Part shown: one piece after another, positions 12,554 to 22,835 of the stretch | How the letters are laid out: every line of letters begins with the position of its first letter | Numbering within the stretch: the stretch's first letter is position 1 | Source of the DNA: Malacoplasma penetrans HF-2 | GTDB taxonomy: Bacteria > Bacillota_I > Bacilli_A > Mycoplasmatales > Mycoplasmoidaceae | DNA length: 64,000 bases | Direction of reading: 5' to 3' | Assembly (NCBI RefSeq): GCF_000011225.1 | Contig: NC_004432.1 | Span: forward strand, 186,001 to 250,000 | Made by a program: the position numbers and the translations under genes | Notes under the pieces: generated by a model | The model's input: the letters and a program-made list of their open reading frames with translations, nothing else | What the model was told of the DNA's origin: nothing | The model's database searches: none

Positions 12554-15118
12554 ATGAAAAACTATAGTAACAAAAAACTAGAGTACTTGGAAAGTATAGA
12601 ACCAAGACAAGACGATGTTGAAACTAATATTCTTATAAGGGAAGAAGCAGAATTTCTTGCTAGAAATCTAGTGTCATCAAAAAATGACTCTAGTTTTTCT
12701 GTCAACCAAAATACAGATTTAATTGATAACCAAATAGTTTCACATCTACACAAACTAGATAAACAAAGTTTTGATAATTCTCAAAGAATTGAAATGTTAC
12801 AAAGAGATAGCAAAGAATCTAAAGAACTTATTAAAAGAATTGAAAATTTATTAGTTTCTAATAATTCAAATTTTTCTTTTGAACAAGAAAGTATTAAAGA
12901 AAATAGTTTATTTGATTCATTCAGTAATGATACTTCTTACTATAATAATCAAAAGTCTAATGAATCTGATTCTACAAATAATCAATTTTCATCTTTTAAA
13001 AATGAATTACAAAGTGTGTTTAATAATTTTGAAGATCACATGGGATCAATGATTAATAACCTAAGTGAAGTTATTTCAAAAATTAATGACAAAACCAATG
13101 AAGTAATTACTGAAAATGAAAGCTCTAACTTTTCTAGCAATTACATAGACCAAAATGAACAACCACTAATTTTTGTTGATGATGAAAGCAGTGTTTCATC
13201 TCAACAAAAAGAATTAATGGAAAGTTTTGAAAAGCTTTTAAATCTTAAATTAGAAGATGCAAATTCTAAAATTGAAAGTTTAACTAGTGAATTAGCATAT
13301 ACAAAAGAAAGTTTTAATAGTTTCATTAATGACTATCAAGTTAACCTTGATACTATTGGATCTCAACAAAAAGATTTAACTAATATTCTTAGTAACAACA
13401 ATACATCATTTATACAAGAGATAACTAGCAGTAGAGAAAACTTTGCTAAGATTGAGCAAGAAATTGAAAAGATTTGTTCTGCTTGAGTTGAAAGCAATAA
13501 ACTTTTAACTAAGTTAGAAGGTTTAGTTTATGAAATCAGCAATGCTAGATTTGGATATGATGAAGATTTAAATGAATTAATAAATGAAATTAAAAAACAA
13601 ACTTCAGAAAATAAAAATTCATTACTTAAACTAAACATTGAAATTGAAAATGTTAAGGACAAAGTAGAAAACTTATCTAACAAACAAGATGATTTAGTTA
13701 TTGAAACTAATAGCAATAAAAATGAAATTGAAGATGTTAGAAAAGAAGTTAAAGCTTTAGATGCATCTAATACTGAAAAGTTTGCAGTTATTGATACAAA
13801 GATTGCTTCTAATTCATCAAAAATTAATGAATTAGAAATCAAAGTTAGTGATTTAACTAACATCGACAATTTCTTAGACAATGTTTTATCTTCTAAGATT
13901 TTCCAAAAATCTTTAGAATCTAAGATTACTAACATGATTTGTGAAAACAACAATTATTTAGGTGATGAATTCAAATTTAGACTTGATCATATTTCTAATA
14001 AAGTTGATTTAGAATTATCTGAGTTCAAACAAGAACATAGAAACATTAATAATTCAATTGCATCAATTGAAAACAAAGTTTATGATATAGCTTCTCAAAT
14101 GGATTTAATGGATAAAAAATATGACATTAGAGATCAATTAGAAATTATCGAACATAAATACAATGATTTATATGGAAGTGAAATCAAAAACATTAAATCA
14201 AGTATTAATGAATTAGGGAATCACATTGATAACTTTAAGTTAAGTGAGTCTGAAATTGCTAACTTGATTCAAGAGTCATCTCAGTTATCTATGATTATTA
14301 GAGATAAAATCTATTATGTTGTTGATGAAAAACTAAGTCAAATTGCAAGAGATATTGATTCTATTACTAAGAACATTGAAGAAAAAGTAATTGATGCAAG
14401 TTCAAGAATCATTTTAGATTCAACAAAGAGTGAAGTTGAAAACAATATTTCTAAAATTAAAAATGAAGCATTGAGCAGTGTTTATGCTGAATTAACTAAG
14501 AGAGATAAAACTATTGATTTACATGGTCAAGAAATTATCAGAAACTATGAATCAATGATGAAGTGCAATAGTTTACTTGAAGAATTAGAATTCTTAGTTG
14601 TTAAACAAACCGAAGATTTAGAAGGTTTAAAAGTTGATAAAGATAATTCATATGAGTTATTAGCTGAAAAAATTAATGACCAAAAAGAATTATTGAATAA
14701 ATTCAGTAACTTGATGGAAGAAAAATTCTCAGGATATGACTTCTACAATAACAATTCAAATTTGAAGAAGTTACTTGGTGTTTGAAGAGATGATTTAACT
14801 TCAAGTGTTATTGAGTTAGTTAAAACATTAGTTGAAGATGAAATTAAAAGAAAAGCAACAATCTCATATGTAAAAAATAATGATGCTCCTAGTAGTGAGT
14901 TGCAAAATGACTTTTTTACAAATAGAGTAAAAGATATACTAAGCAGATTAGATAGTGAAAGTTTAAAAAATACTTTCAAAGAAAAATTAAATAATTTAAA
15001 TTTTAATATCAAAGATTTGAAGGAAGAAAATCCAGAAGTTAAAGATGATGATTTAAACTGATTCTATGAAAAAGAATACAATGAATTTGTTTCATCAAAG
15101 AGAAAGGATAATAATTAG
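12554..15118 (+). CDS. Coiled-coil protein (854 aa), putative cytoskeletal protein
   Basis: One frame with TGA as Trp (13484, 14783, 15059) runs from ATG 12554 to TAG 15116. A good Shine-Dalgarno (AAGGAAAA) precedes the ATG. The protein is soluble, rich in Ser/Asn/Glu/Lys, and mostly predicted helix by eye, with few prolines. Residues 674-714 carry a single copy of the signature that opens each repeat of the upstream giant protein (LLEELEFLVVKQTEDLEGL here). The Ser/Asn-rich part at about 110-140 may be a flexible linker. It sits 24 bases after the giant gene and 29 bases before the next, in one likely operon. No named family is recognised; a structural partner of the giant rod is inferred from the shared signature. 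Confidence 0.85.
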
Positions 15119-15147
15119 TAATTGAAATAATTAGAAAGGATTTTACT

Positions 15148-17553
15148 ATGATTAATGAGCAAAAATTTATGACAAGATTAGAAGAGTTAGAACTTAATGA
15201 AGAATTTCAAAAACTTCCTAGCGATAAGAAAATTATTTTAATAGCTGGTGAAAAAATTCTTGAGATGAATGAATATTTAAAGAATTTTTTCTTAAATTTA
15301 GAAAATATTGCTTTTGAAAAATTCAATGCTCAGTCTTTCAAACAAGAATTGATGGACGATATCCTTTCTAATATTCAAGAAAAATTAAACCAATCTGGAT
15401 CTATCTCTAAACAAGAGGCTTTAGATTTAATTAATAACAGATATGAAGAAGAAATAGCTTTACTTGAAGATAAATTTCACTACACTACTGAAGAAGTTGT
15501 TAATTCTGCTAATGAAACTTTTAATGAAGCACTAGAAAGAGTTGAGTCTTTAAGTTTATTCCAAGTTCAAGCTAGAGAAGAAATTAGAAAAAATCAAGAC
15601 AAAATTTATATCTTAGAAGAAGAATTAACTAGACAAAAAGAACAAAATGAAATTCTTAGGAATCAAGTTGATGAAAGAATAAGAGATCTTGAAGATCTAA
15701 TGAGATTCAAAGAAAGTGAACTATTAACAGGTAACTTTAACTTTGACGGTAAGTTTGAAAGTTTTGAAGATTTAGAAAGACATATCTCTGACAAAGCTAG
15801 AGAAATAGCTGAAGAAAAAATTGAAGAGTATTTATTAAATCAAAATAACAGTGGATTAGGTTTTGATGATAGTGTAACACCTGATATGATTAATAACTTC
15901 ATATACAATTCTGAAAGTGCTCATAAAGAATTTTTAAAAGTGTATGAAGCTCAAATTCAAAGTGGTAATAAATTAACTGAATTAGAAAAATTAATTGATA
16001 AACAAACAGACCAAATCAATCAGTTATCTAATGATAGAAAAGAATTAATTTATTTAATTGCTGACATGATTAAAGAAAAGAAATTCAACTCAGCTGAATT
16101 TATAAAATATGTTGAGTCTCAAAACATAGATGATTTAACAAAAGGTGAAAAAGAAATTCTTAAAAGTTTAAATGAAGATGATGTTGATTTCTTAATTAAT
16201 AATCAAGCAAGAGAATTAGTTAAAGAACATATTGAAAACAATAATACAAAATCTATTAGTGAATTTGAAAAAGAATTATTAGAAAATGGTTTTGGCAATG
16301 TTGAGTTTATTGTAGATAATGATTTTGAAAGTTTACAAGAAAGCTTAGATGAACTAAAAAGAATTTCAGAAACTAATAATAAAACTTCTGATGAATTAAC
16401 TGAACTTGATAAAAAAGTAATTGAATTACAAAACCAATTACAAAAGCAACTAGATGAGAATCAAATTTTAAGAAATGAATTATTTGACGAAATAACAAAA
16501 AACGCGTTATATAACTCAAATAATGATAATATTAATAAAGATAACCAACTGTTAATAAATGAATATCTATATGACGGAGATGATATGAAACATAATTATT
16601 ACAATGGTAAAACACCAATTCCAGGAACTAAGATTACTAGGATTAATAATTACCGTATAAATAATGACCTTGATAATATTTCTTATGAAGAATCACAAGA
16701 AATTATTAAATCAAACTTTGCACCTCAAAACAATTTTATTGAAGAACAAAAAGTTGAACCAACTAATTGAGAATTAGAAAATCAAAAAATTATTGATTTA
16801 GAAAATACAGTTCAAAGACAAGAAGAAGAAATTAACAGATTAAGAAATCAAGATAAAACTTTATCTAAAGAAGAAATTGAATTCTTAGTTAAAAAAGAAG
16901 CAACAGATGTTGTTGGATCAAACTACAAACAAAAAGAATTTATGAATTCTTTAGAACAAACTTTAAGTCAGTTAAAAGAACTTTCAAAAATTCAAGCTCA
17001 AACAGTTGCAGATTTGGAAAAACAATCTAAAAAATTAGAAGAAGTTGAACAAAAAGTAAAAAATGCAAACTTACAAAACCAACAAATTAGTCCTGATGTT
17101 TTAGATGAAATTATTGAACAAAAATATAAATCTAAAAAAGATGAATATGATTATGTTGATGGTTTAAAAAAGATTGAAGAAGAACGTAGAAAAATTGATG
17201 AAACTCTAGAATTAGAAAGACTAAGACTATTGGCTGAAATTAATTTAGGTACTAAGAAATTAACAGATCTTCAAGAAAAATCTCAAATGAATGCAGCACC
17301 AGTTGCTCCAACACCTATAATCATTCAACAACCAGTTGTTCAACAACCTGCAGCACCAGCTGAAACTCCAGCAGAACAACCTGCTAAAAAAGGTTTCTTT
17401 GGAAGACCAGCAGGAAGTAGTGCTTCATCAACTCCAAGTGATGGACCAGTAACTGTAAATGGAGCTCCTAAGAAAAAAAGAAAACAACAAATTTTCTATG
17501 AAGTTAAAGTTCATACAACTCCAAAGCTTACAAAAGCTGATTTAGAAAAATAA
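15148..17553 (+). CDS. Coiled-coil protein with Pro/Ala-rich linker and basic C-terminal tail (801 aa), putative cytoskeletal protein
   Basis: The frame runs from ATG 15148 (Shine-Dalgarno GAAAGGA) through one TGA-Trp at 16768 to TAA 17551. Residues 1-480 are helical with heptad-like stretches; residues about 274-312 hold the repeat signature of the giant protein (LTELEKLIDKQTDQINQL). Residues about 490-530 are Asn/Tyr-rich and probably unstructured, followed by more coiled coil to about 715. Then comes a Pro/Ala/Gln-rich linker (PVAPTPIIIQQPVVQQPAAP), a KKGFFGRP motif, a Ser/Gly stretch, the basic cluster PKKKRKQQ and a conserved-looking end (FYEVKVHTTPKLTKADLEK). Proline-rich modules are known in attachment-organelle proteins of the M. 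pneumoniae group; homology is not demonstrated. It is the last gene before a strong terminator. Confidence 0.85.
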
Positions 17554-17570
17554 TTAATATAGATTTATCA

Positions 17571-17605
17571 AATGATAATAAGCAAATGCTTGTTATCATT
17601 TTTTA
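17571..17605 (+). terminator. Rho-independent terminator of the coiled-coil cluster
   Basis: Bases 17571-17584 pair with 17587-17600 (14 pairs, one G-T wobble at 17579/17592) around a tiny AA centre, and a T-run follows to about 17605. It lies 18 bases after the last coiled-coil gene. Confidence 0.85.
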
Positions 17606-17649
17606 TTTTCTTTTTCATAAACATTGCTTAAGTGATTAGCATTTTTTTC

Positions 17650-17677
17650 TTAATAGATTTGTTTATTTTTTTATAAT
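17650..17677 (+). promoter_or_regulatory. Candidate promoter of the efp operon
   Basis: A perfect TATAAT lies at 17672-17677, 57 bases before the efp ATG and downstream of the preceding terminator. A weak -35 (TTAATA, 17650-17655) is spaced 16 bases away. Position between terminator and gene supports it. Confidence 0.5.
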
Positions 17678-17734
17678 TTGATAAAATTTTAAATATATCT
17701 GCATTTTTTACTTTTTAGATAGGTTTATATAAGT

Positions 17735-18301
17735 ATGTCACAAATTATCCATGCCAAAGATCTTAGACCTGGCAACACATTTATTTACAAGAATAATTTA
17801 TATCTTGTTATTGAAAACTCATTTAACAAAACTGCTATGAGAGAAGGAATTGTTAAGTGTAAAGTTAAAAACTTAAGAACAAGTTCAATTACAGTTGAAG
17901 TTTTAACTGGTGAAAAACTTGAAAGAGCAATCATTGATAAAGTGAAAGCAATGTATTCTTATGCTGATAAAAATACATTAGTTTTTATGGATGGTGAATC
18001 TTTTGAACAAATTGAAATTGATGCTAACAAATTAAAGTGAGAAAAAAACTTTATTGTAGATGGTTCTGAGGTTAGTATTTTAAAATATGGTGAAGAAGTA
18101 CTAAATGTTTCTTTACCTGATCAAGTTTCTTTATTAGTAGACTTTGCTGAAGAAGCAGTTCAAGGTAACACTGTTCAAACGGCTATGAAAAAAGCAAGAT
18201 TAGAAACTGGATTAGAAATTGAAGTTCCTCAATTTATCAAAACTGGTGAAAAAATTATAGTAAACACAGTAGATGGCAAATATGTTGGGAGGGACAAATA
18301 A
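17735..18301 (+). CDS. efp: Elongation factor P (188 aa)
   Basis: EF-P binds the ribosome between P and E sites and relieves stalling at polyproline. The N-terminus (ISQ-type start, [20 protein letters not shown]) and the C-terminal OB domain with [20 protein letters not shown] and [11 protein letters not shown] match the family, and the length is usual. A Trp at the end of the N-terminal domain is TGA (18038). The tip loop that carries the modified Lys in many bacteria (KPGKG) reads NKTAMREG, so no Lys stands at the equivalent position by my alignment; I recall a similar loop in other mollicutes. The stop TAA shares its last base with the next ATG. It is first in the efp-Asp23-like-nusB order seen in Firmicutes. 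Confidence 0.95.
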
Positions 18302-18585
18302 TGATTAAACTATCATCAAATAAATATGGTTGTGTAAATCTAGATTCTAAATATCTTCATTCTATTATTGAAAGATTAGCTTTAGATGTAGTAGAAAAGA
18401 AAGATTTAGTAAAAATAGATTTTGATACTAAAAAAAATAGTCTTAAAAAAGTAGAATTATTTTTCAATAAAAATACTAATATTTCATTAGTGGAACAAAA
18501 AAATTTATATGACCAAATTTTATTTACTCTTTCTATGCAATTTGGAATTAGTAATAGTTTAGTTATTTTCAGCTATGAGTCTTAA
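18301..18585 (+). CDS. Asp23/Gls24-like (DUF322) small protein (94 aa)
   Basis: The start ATG overlaps the efp stop by one base and is preceded by GGGAGGGA, a strong Shine-Dalgarno inside efp. The protein is 94 residues, no membrane segment, and has the length and alternating strand/helix pattern of a minimal Asp23-like domain. The call rests largely on position: Firmicutes carry an Asp23 family gene (yqhY) between efp and nusB. Its precise role is unknown even in better-studied species. Sequence similarity is weak by eye, so the family name is tentative. Confidence 0.6.
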   Translation: MIKLSSNKYGCVNLDSKYLHSIIERLALDVVEKKDLVKIDFDTKKNSLKKVELFFNKNTNISLVEQKNLYDQILFTLSMQFGISNSLVIFSYES

Positions 18586-19024
18586 TAACAAAAAAACAAA
18601 TATCGCCAATAATAAAATTGAAAATAAGCAAACCATAACACAATGAAAAAAACGGGTTGCTTGTTTTCGTTTTATTTATTCTACATTAATTATGAATTTA
18701 GGTGATAAGGATTGCATTTTAAAATTCAATGAAGAACTAGCAGAGTTAAAAGACAAAGACATTGCTAAAGTAATTGCCTTTTATATTAAAAATAAACAAA
18801 ATATTAAATCTAGAATCAAACCATTACTTAAAGAAGAGTGGGAAATAGATAGATTAAATAAAGTTGATTTATCAATTATTATGGAAGCTTTTTGTGAGTT
18901 CCATACATTAGACATTGATAGAAAAATTATTATTGATCAAGCTATTGTTACATCTAAAAGATATAGTGAAAATAATTCTTACAAATTTATTAATTTTATA
19001 TTAGATAAATTATTAGTTAAATAG
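18575..19024 (+). CDS. nusB: Transcription antitermination factor NusB (149 aa)
   Basis: NusB binds boxA RNA with NusE/S10 during rRNA antitermination. A short reading would begin at ATG 18692, but TGA as Trp (18647) extends the frame to ATG 18575, restoring the N-terminal RNA-binding helix QWKKRVACFRFIYSTLIMN, which matches the family's R-x-A-x-x-x-LY pattern. The C-terminal half (INKVD-type LNKVDLSIIMEAFCEF, then IIDQAIVTSKRYS...KFINFILDKL) is characteristic. The start lies inside the previous gene (11-base overlap), so translation is coupled. Confidence 0.92.
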
Positions 19025-19030
19025 AATAAT

Positions 19031-19735
19031 ATGCGTAAATTTTTTATAAGAATAAAAAATAATAAAGTTTGGTTTGATGATAATGATTTAAAGCACTTCA
19101 AATCATTAAGAATTAATAATGAAGATATTATTGATTGTATTGATCAAAATAACAGTTTAGTTAAAGTGAAAATTAAATCCTTAGATCCAATAAAATCTGA
19201 AATTATTGAAATTAAAGAAAATAAATTATCTAACAAACCTTATGATATTACATGCTTTTTAGGTGTAATTAAAAAACAAAATTTTGAATTAGCAGTTGTT
19301 AAACTAAGTGAATTAAATATTAAAAAAATAATTCCTGTTTATTTTGATTACTCTCAAAGAAACATTAATTTAAATTATCAAAGACTTGATATTTTAATTA
19401 AAGAATCTCAAAAGCAATGTAATAGAATAGCGAAGTTAGAGATAGATGAACCAATTACATTTAATGATATGGTTAACAAGTTAAATGACTTCAATTGTAA
19501 TTTCATAGCTTATGAACACCAAGATTTAAGTGAGTGAAACAAAATTAAAAATAATTCTAATTTAAATAATATTTCTTATATTGTTGGTCCTGAAGGTGGG
19601 TTTAGTGGTAAAGAAATAAATGAATTAAAAAATAAATGTATTTTTTTAAAATTAACTAATACAATTTTAAAGACTGAAACAGCTTCAATATATTTGGCAT
19701 CAATTTTAATAGAAAGGTTTTTTAATGAGAAATAA
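19031..19735 (+). CDS. rsmE: 16S rRNA m3U1498 methyltransferase RsmE (234 aa)
   Basis: RsmE is a SPOUT methyltransferase that modifies U1498 of 16S rRNA using S-adenosylmethionine. The trefoil-knot motif YIVGPEGGFSGKEINEL and the terminal LKLTNTILKTETASIYLAS are diagnostic; the N-terminal half is the PUA-like RNA-binding domain. One TGA-Trp at 19535 must be read through. The length is normal for the family. It starts six bases after nusB and its last 11 bases overlap the next gene, within the same operon. Confidence 0.93.
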
Positions 19736-20276
19736 AATACTTGATCACTTATTACAATTCTCAAATGTTTCTTTTATATTTGGAATTGTTTTAACTATTA
19801 TATTGATTCATTTAAAATCACCTAATAATGACACAACTTATCTTATGCAAAATTGAGCATTATTATATTTACCATATACTATATTTTTAATTATTAGTTT
19901 AATATTAGCCACTTGCTTTGCTCTTTATAGGAAAAACTATTTTATTTTAATAGGCCAACATATTACTAAAAAATGTATCAAAATATATAAATGAAGTGTT
20001 TATATTTTATTCATTAACATTTTTATATCAATATTAATGTTATATATAGGTGCAGTTACTTTATTAAATAGCAATCCAATCTTTTTTATGAATGGATATT
20101 TATATATAGTATTAGCTTTAGAAATGGCATTAACTCTATTGGGTGTAGCTTTAGATGCTATTAGCAAATTGAAAGTTAAAGTTGATTTATCTTTAAGACG
20201 TGGTGGAAGCCAAGAAATGTTGTCAAAGGATTATGTAAATGAAAAACTTGAATCAAACTCAACAACAAAAAATTAA
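19725..20276 (+). CDS. Membrane protein of unknown function (183 aa)
   Basis: The ATG at 19725 lies in the end of rsmE and the frame crosses two TGA-Trp codons (19857, 19992) to TAA 20274. Four hydrophobic segments are visible, at about residues 12-30, 46-66, 92-115 and 122-146, and the C-terminal ~35 residues are polar. I recognise no family. Its tight placement between rsmE and mtaB (11- and 38-base overlaps) makes it a genuine operon member. Confidence 0.8.
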
Positions 20277-21567
20277 TACATTTGCAATTCATACTTTAGG
20301 CTGTAAAGTAAATCTTTTTGAATCAAATGTAATTAGGAATGATTTACTTTTAAATGGACTTGTAGAAGTCCCTTTTGATGCACAAGCTGATGTTTATATA
20401 ATTAATACTTGTTCAGTTACTAATAAGGCAGATTCAAAATCTAAGTTATATATTAGAAAAGCTAGTAGAACAAACAAAAAAGGAATAGTTGTAGTTGCTG
20501 GTTGTATGTCTCAAATCAATAAAGATTTGATGAAGGAACTAAAAATTGATATTCAAATAGGTAATAAATATAAATATAGTATTTATGATTTATTAACAAA
20601 CTATTCTAAAAATAAAGAAAAGATTTTGAAAATTGAAAACTTACTTAAAGAAAAAGTTTTTGAAAAAAATGAAAGTATTAGTTTTAAAGAAAATACTAGA
20701 GCATTTATCAAAATTCAAGATGGATGTAATTTCATGTGTTCTTATTGTATTATTCCTTTTACTAGAGGGAAACAAAGATCAAATGATTTAAATACAATAG
20801 TAAATGAAGTTCATTCACTAGTTGATCAAGGATATAAAGAAATTGTTTTAACTGGAGTAAATACTGCTGGTTTTTTTGATCAAGATAAAAACAATTTCTA
20901 TGATTTATTAGTTGCTATTAATGAAATTAAAAAAGATTTTAGAGTCAGAATTTCTTCTGTTGAACCTTTTCAAATAACTGATGAAATAGTTAATTTAATT
21001 GCATCTAATCCTAAAAGATTTTGTCAGCACTGACATATTTGTTTACAATCAGGTTCTGATAATGTCTTAAACAAAATGAATAGAAGATATTTAACTAGTC
21101 AGTATGAAGAACTAATAAAGAAAATTAGAAGTATTAATCCTAATACTTTATTTACCACAGATTATATAGTTGGATTTCCTTCAGAGTCACACCAAGACCA
21201 TTTGGATTCAATGGAATTTTTAAAGAAAATTAAATTCTTTGATATGCATATCTTTCCTTACTCTAAACGTGAAGGAACAAAATCTTCAACTATTAAAGAT
21301 GTTCATGATGCTACTAAAAAGGAAAGATTTAAAAATGTTGCAGCTTTTAATTTTGCTACTAAATTTAGCATTTTAAAATCTATGTTAAATAAAGAGTTAG
21401 AAGTAATCTTTGAACATAAAAATGAAAATGAGCAATATTATAGTGGATATAGTTCTGAATATTGTAGAGTTTATGTTGAATCAAATACTCCATTAGAAAA
21501 TAAGATTTACAAAGTAAAAATTGAAAAAGTATTGTCTGATGGGTTATTAGGAACAATTGTTGAATAA
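20239..21567 (+). CDS. mtaB: tRNA methylthiotransferase of the MtaB family (442 aa)
   Basis: MtaB is a radical-SAM enzyme that methylthiolates t6A37 to ms2t6A in tRNA. The N-terminal domain has the auxiliary-cluster cysteines C22 (HTLGCKVN), C58 (NTCSVTN) and C89 (VAGCMSQ), and the radical-SAM cluster is C163-x3-C167-x2-C170 ([10 protein letters not shown]). HTLGCKVN and the VTNKAD context favour MtaB over MiaB. One TGA-Trp at 21031 joins the halves. A short TRAM-like tail ends the protein. The start overlaps the membrane protein by 38 bases; the gene is followed by a terminator. Confidence 0.9.
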
Positions 21568-21571
21568 TACA

Positions 21572-21600
21572 AAATAGTTAATTAAGTTAACTATTTTTTT
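21572..21600 (+). terminator. Rho-independent terminator after mtaB
   Basis: Bases 21572-21581 pair with 21587-21596 (10 pairs), loop TTAAG, followed by T's to 21600. It starts five bases after the mtaB stop and ends the efp operon. Confidence 0.8.
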
Positions 21601-21732
21601 ATTATTTAATTAACTTTCAAAAAAATAATGTAATTTTTATTATTTTTAAATTATTCAGATTAATAAAAATAAATTTTATAAAGGTCATATTTAAGTTATA
21701 TTTTTAAGTGTAAAAAAAGGAGTTACTAATAT

Positions 21733-22101
21733 ATGGATATATTCATGTCAATAATTGGTTATATGGGTGCAGTTGGAATTGCAATCTTTAGTTTACCAGA
21801 ATTAATTAGATCACTTAGAAGTAGAAGAACATCTGGAATTAATGTTTGACTGTTCTTATTATTAATGGTTAGTAGTGCATGTTTCTTTATTTCAGGATTT
21901 TATAACTTTGCACAAAACTTAGCTAGAGATGGATGAACTTCAGCTAACCAATTTGCATTAGCAGTTGCAGTTGCTAACATCTTCAGTTTCCTAGTTCCAT
22001 CAACTTTATTAAGCTATAAACTTTTCCATATTCTTATGGCTAAAAAACAAGGAATAACTGAAAAAGAATATGAAGATAAAATAAACAGCAATAGAAAATA
22101 A
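21733..22101 (+). CDS. PQ-loop / SemiSWEET-like membrane protein (122 aa)
   Basis: The frame uses TGA for Trp (21847, 21934). The N-terminal part, with FSLPELIRSLRSRRTSGINV followed by a hydrophobic helix, fits the PQ-loop of MtN3/SemiSWEET proteins (consensus FLPQ-x-x-K-x-x-R-x-K-x-x-x-x-x-S), with E in place of Q. Three to four membrane segments are seen (about 5-22, 38-60, 72-98). SemiSWEETs move sugars by facilitated diffusion as dimers; substrate is not visible. A strong Shine-Dalgarno AAAGGAG (21716-21722) supports the start. It stands alone between two terminators. Confidence 0.7.
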
Positions 22102-22122
22102 TCTAAATTAACTGATATGGAT

Positions 22123-22155
22123 AAAAACTTGTTTATGTAGGTGAACAAGTTTTTA
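22123..22155 (+). terminator. Rho-independent terminator after the PQ-loop gene
   Basis: Bases 22123-22133 pair with 22144-22154 (11 pairs) around a 10-base loop, followed by further T-rich sequence. Confidence 0.8.
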
Positions 22156-22220
22156 TTTTTTAATTAGTTTTTAAAAATATAACTATTGTTTAAATAGATT
22201 AAATAATTTGTGCATTCAAT

Positions 22221-22253
22221 AAAAAAGATAGAGATATAACTCTATCTTTTTTT
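22221..22253. terminator. Bidirectional terminator, copy 1 of a dispersed element
   Basis: AAAAAAGATAGAG (22221-22233) pairs perfectly with 22240-22252, loop ATATAA. Both strands carry a T-run, and the minus-strand gene ends 16 bases away. The ~20 bases before it closely match those before the hairpin at 41487. Confidence 0.85.
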
Positions 22254-22268
22254 GCTTTATAAGATCCA

Positions 22269-22787
22269 TTAGTTATTTTCTTTTTTATTTGCTATTAATT
22301 GTTCATATTCAAAAACTAATTGTTCTCACATAGATTTATCTATTTCTAATTCTAATACACGAGAAATAACTACATCTTCACTACTTAAATAATTAATAGC
22401 TTCATTTAAATTAGAGACTTTTTTATCCCCTCTTGCTTCACAAGTATCTGCTACATAATTTAATAAATCATCATCATTTTTAAAATATAAAAAGATATTT
22501 ACAAATGAAGAGTAATCTAGAAAATATCCTGAAGTTTGTTTTGTATTAAATCCTGTGGTTTCTATTACTGAATAAAACCCTTTAATATTTTTTAGGATTC
22601 TTTTGTTAATAAAATTTGGATTAACTTTGTTATTACTATTTGGTTTATTTTTTCTTTCTTTATTTTGAGAAAAGAAATCTATTCAGTCATTTTTTTCTAA
22701 AATATTAATTTCATTTGTTTCTTTATTAAATTGTTTTAATGAATTATAAATTTGATTGTTTTTAAAAGTTTTTGCCTTAAAATTCAT
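22269..22787 (-). CDS. Hypothetical protein (172 aa)
   Basis: On the minus strand a frame runs from ATG (22787-22785) to TAA (22271-22269), crossing two TGA-Trp codons that would hide it under the standard code. The protein is soluble, begins MNFKAKTFKNNQIYNSLKQF, has an Asn/Lys-rich segment near residues 45-60, and ends in an acidic helical part (ISRVLELEIDKSMWEQLVFE). No family is recognised. It is divergent from the DUF31 lipoprotein gene (48-base gap) and converges on a terminator. Codon use resembles its neighbours. Confidence 0.7.
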
Positions 22788-22835
22788 AATGTTTATTTTG
22801 ATAATATAATTTATATTATTAATGATAATTAAATA

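Noticed and set aside
669-17553. In-frame TGA codons that seem to break most genes into pseudogene fragments
   Set aside because: They fall at Trp positions throughout and the pieces stay in one frame; the genome uses TGA for Trp.
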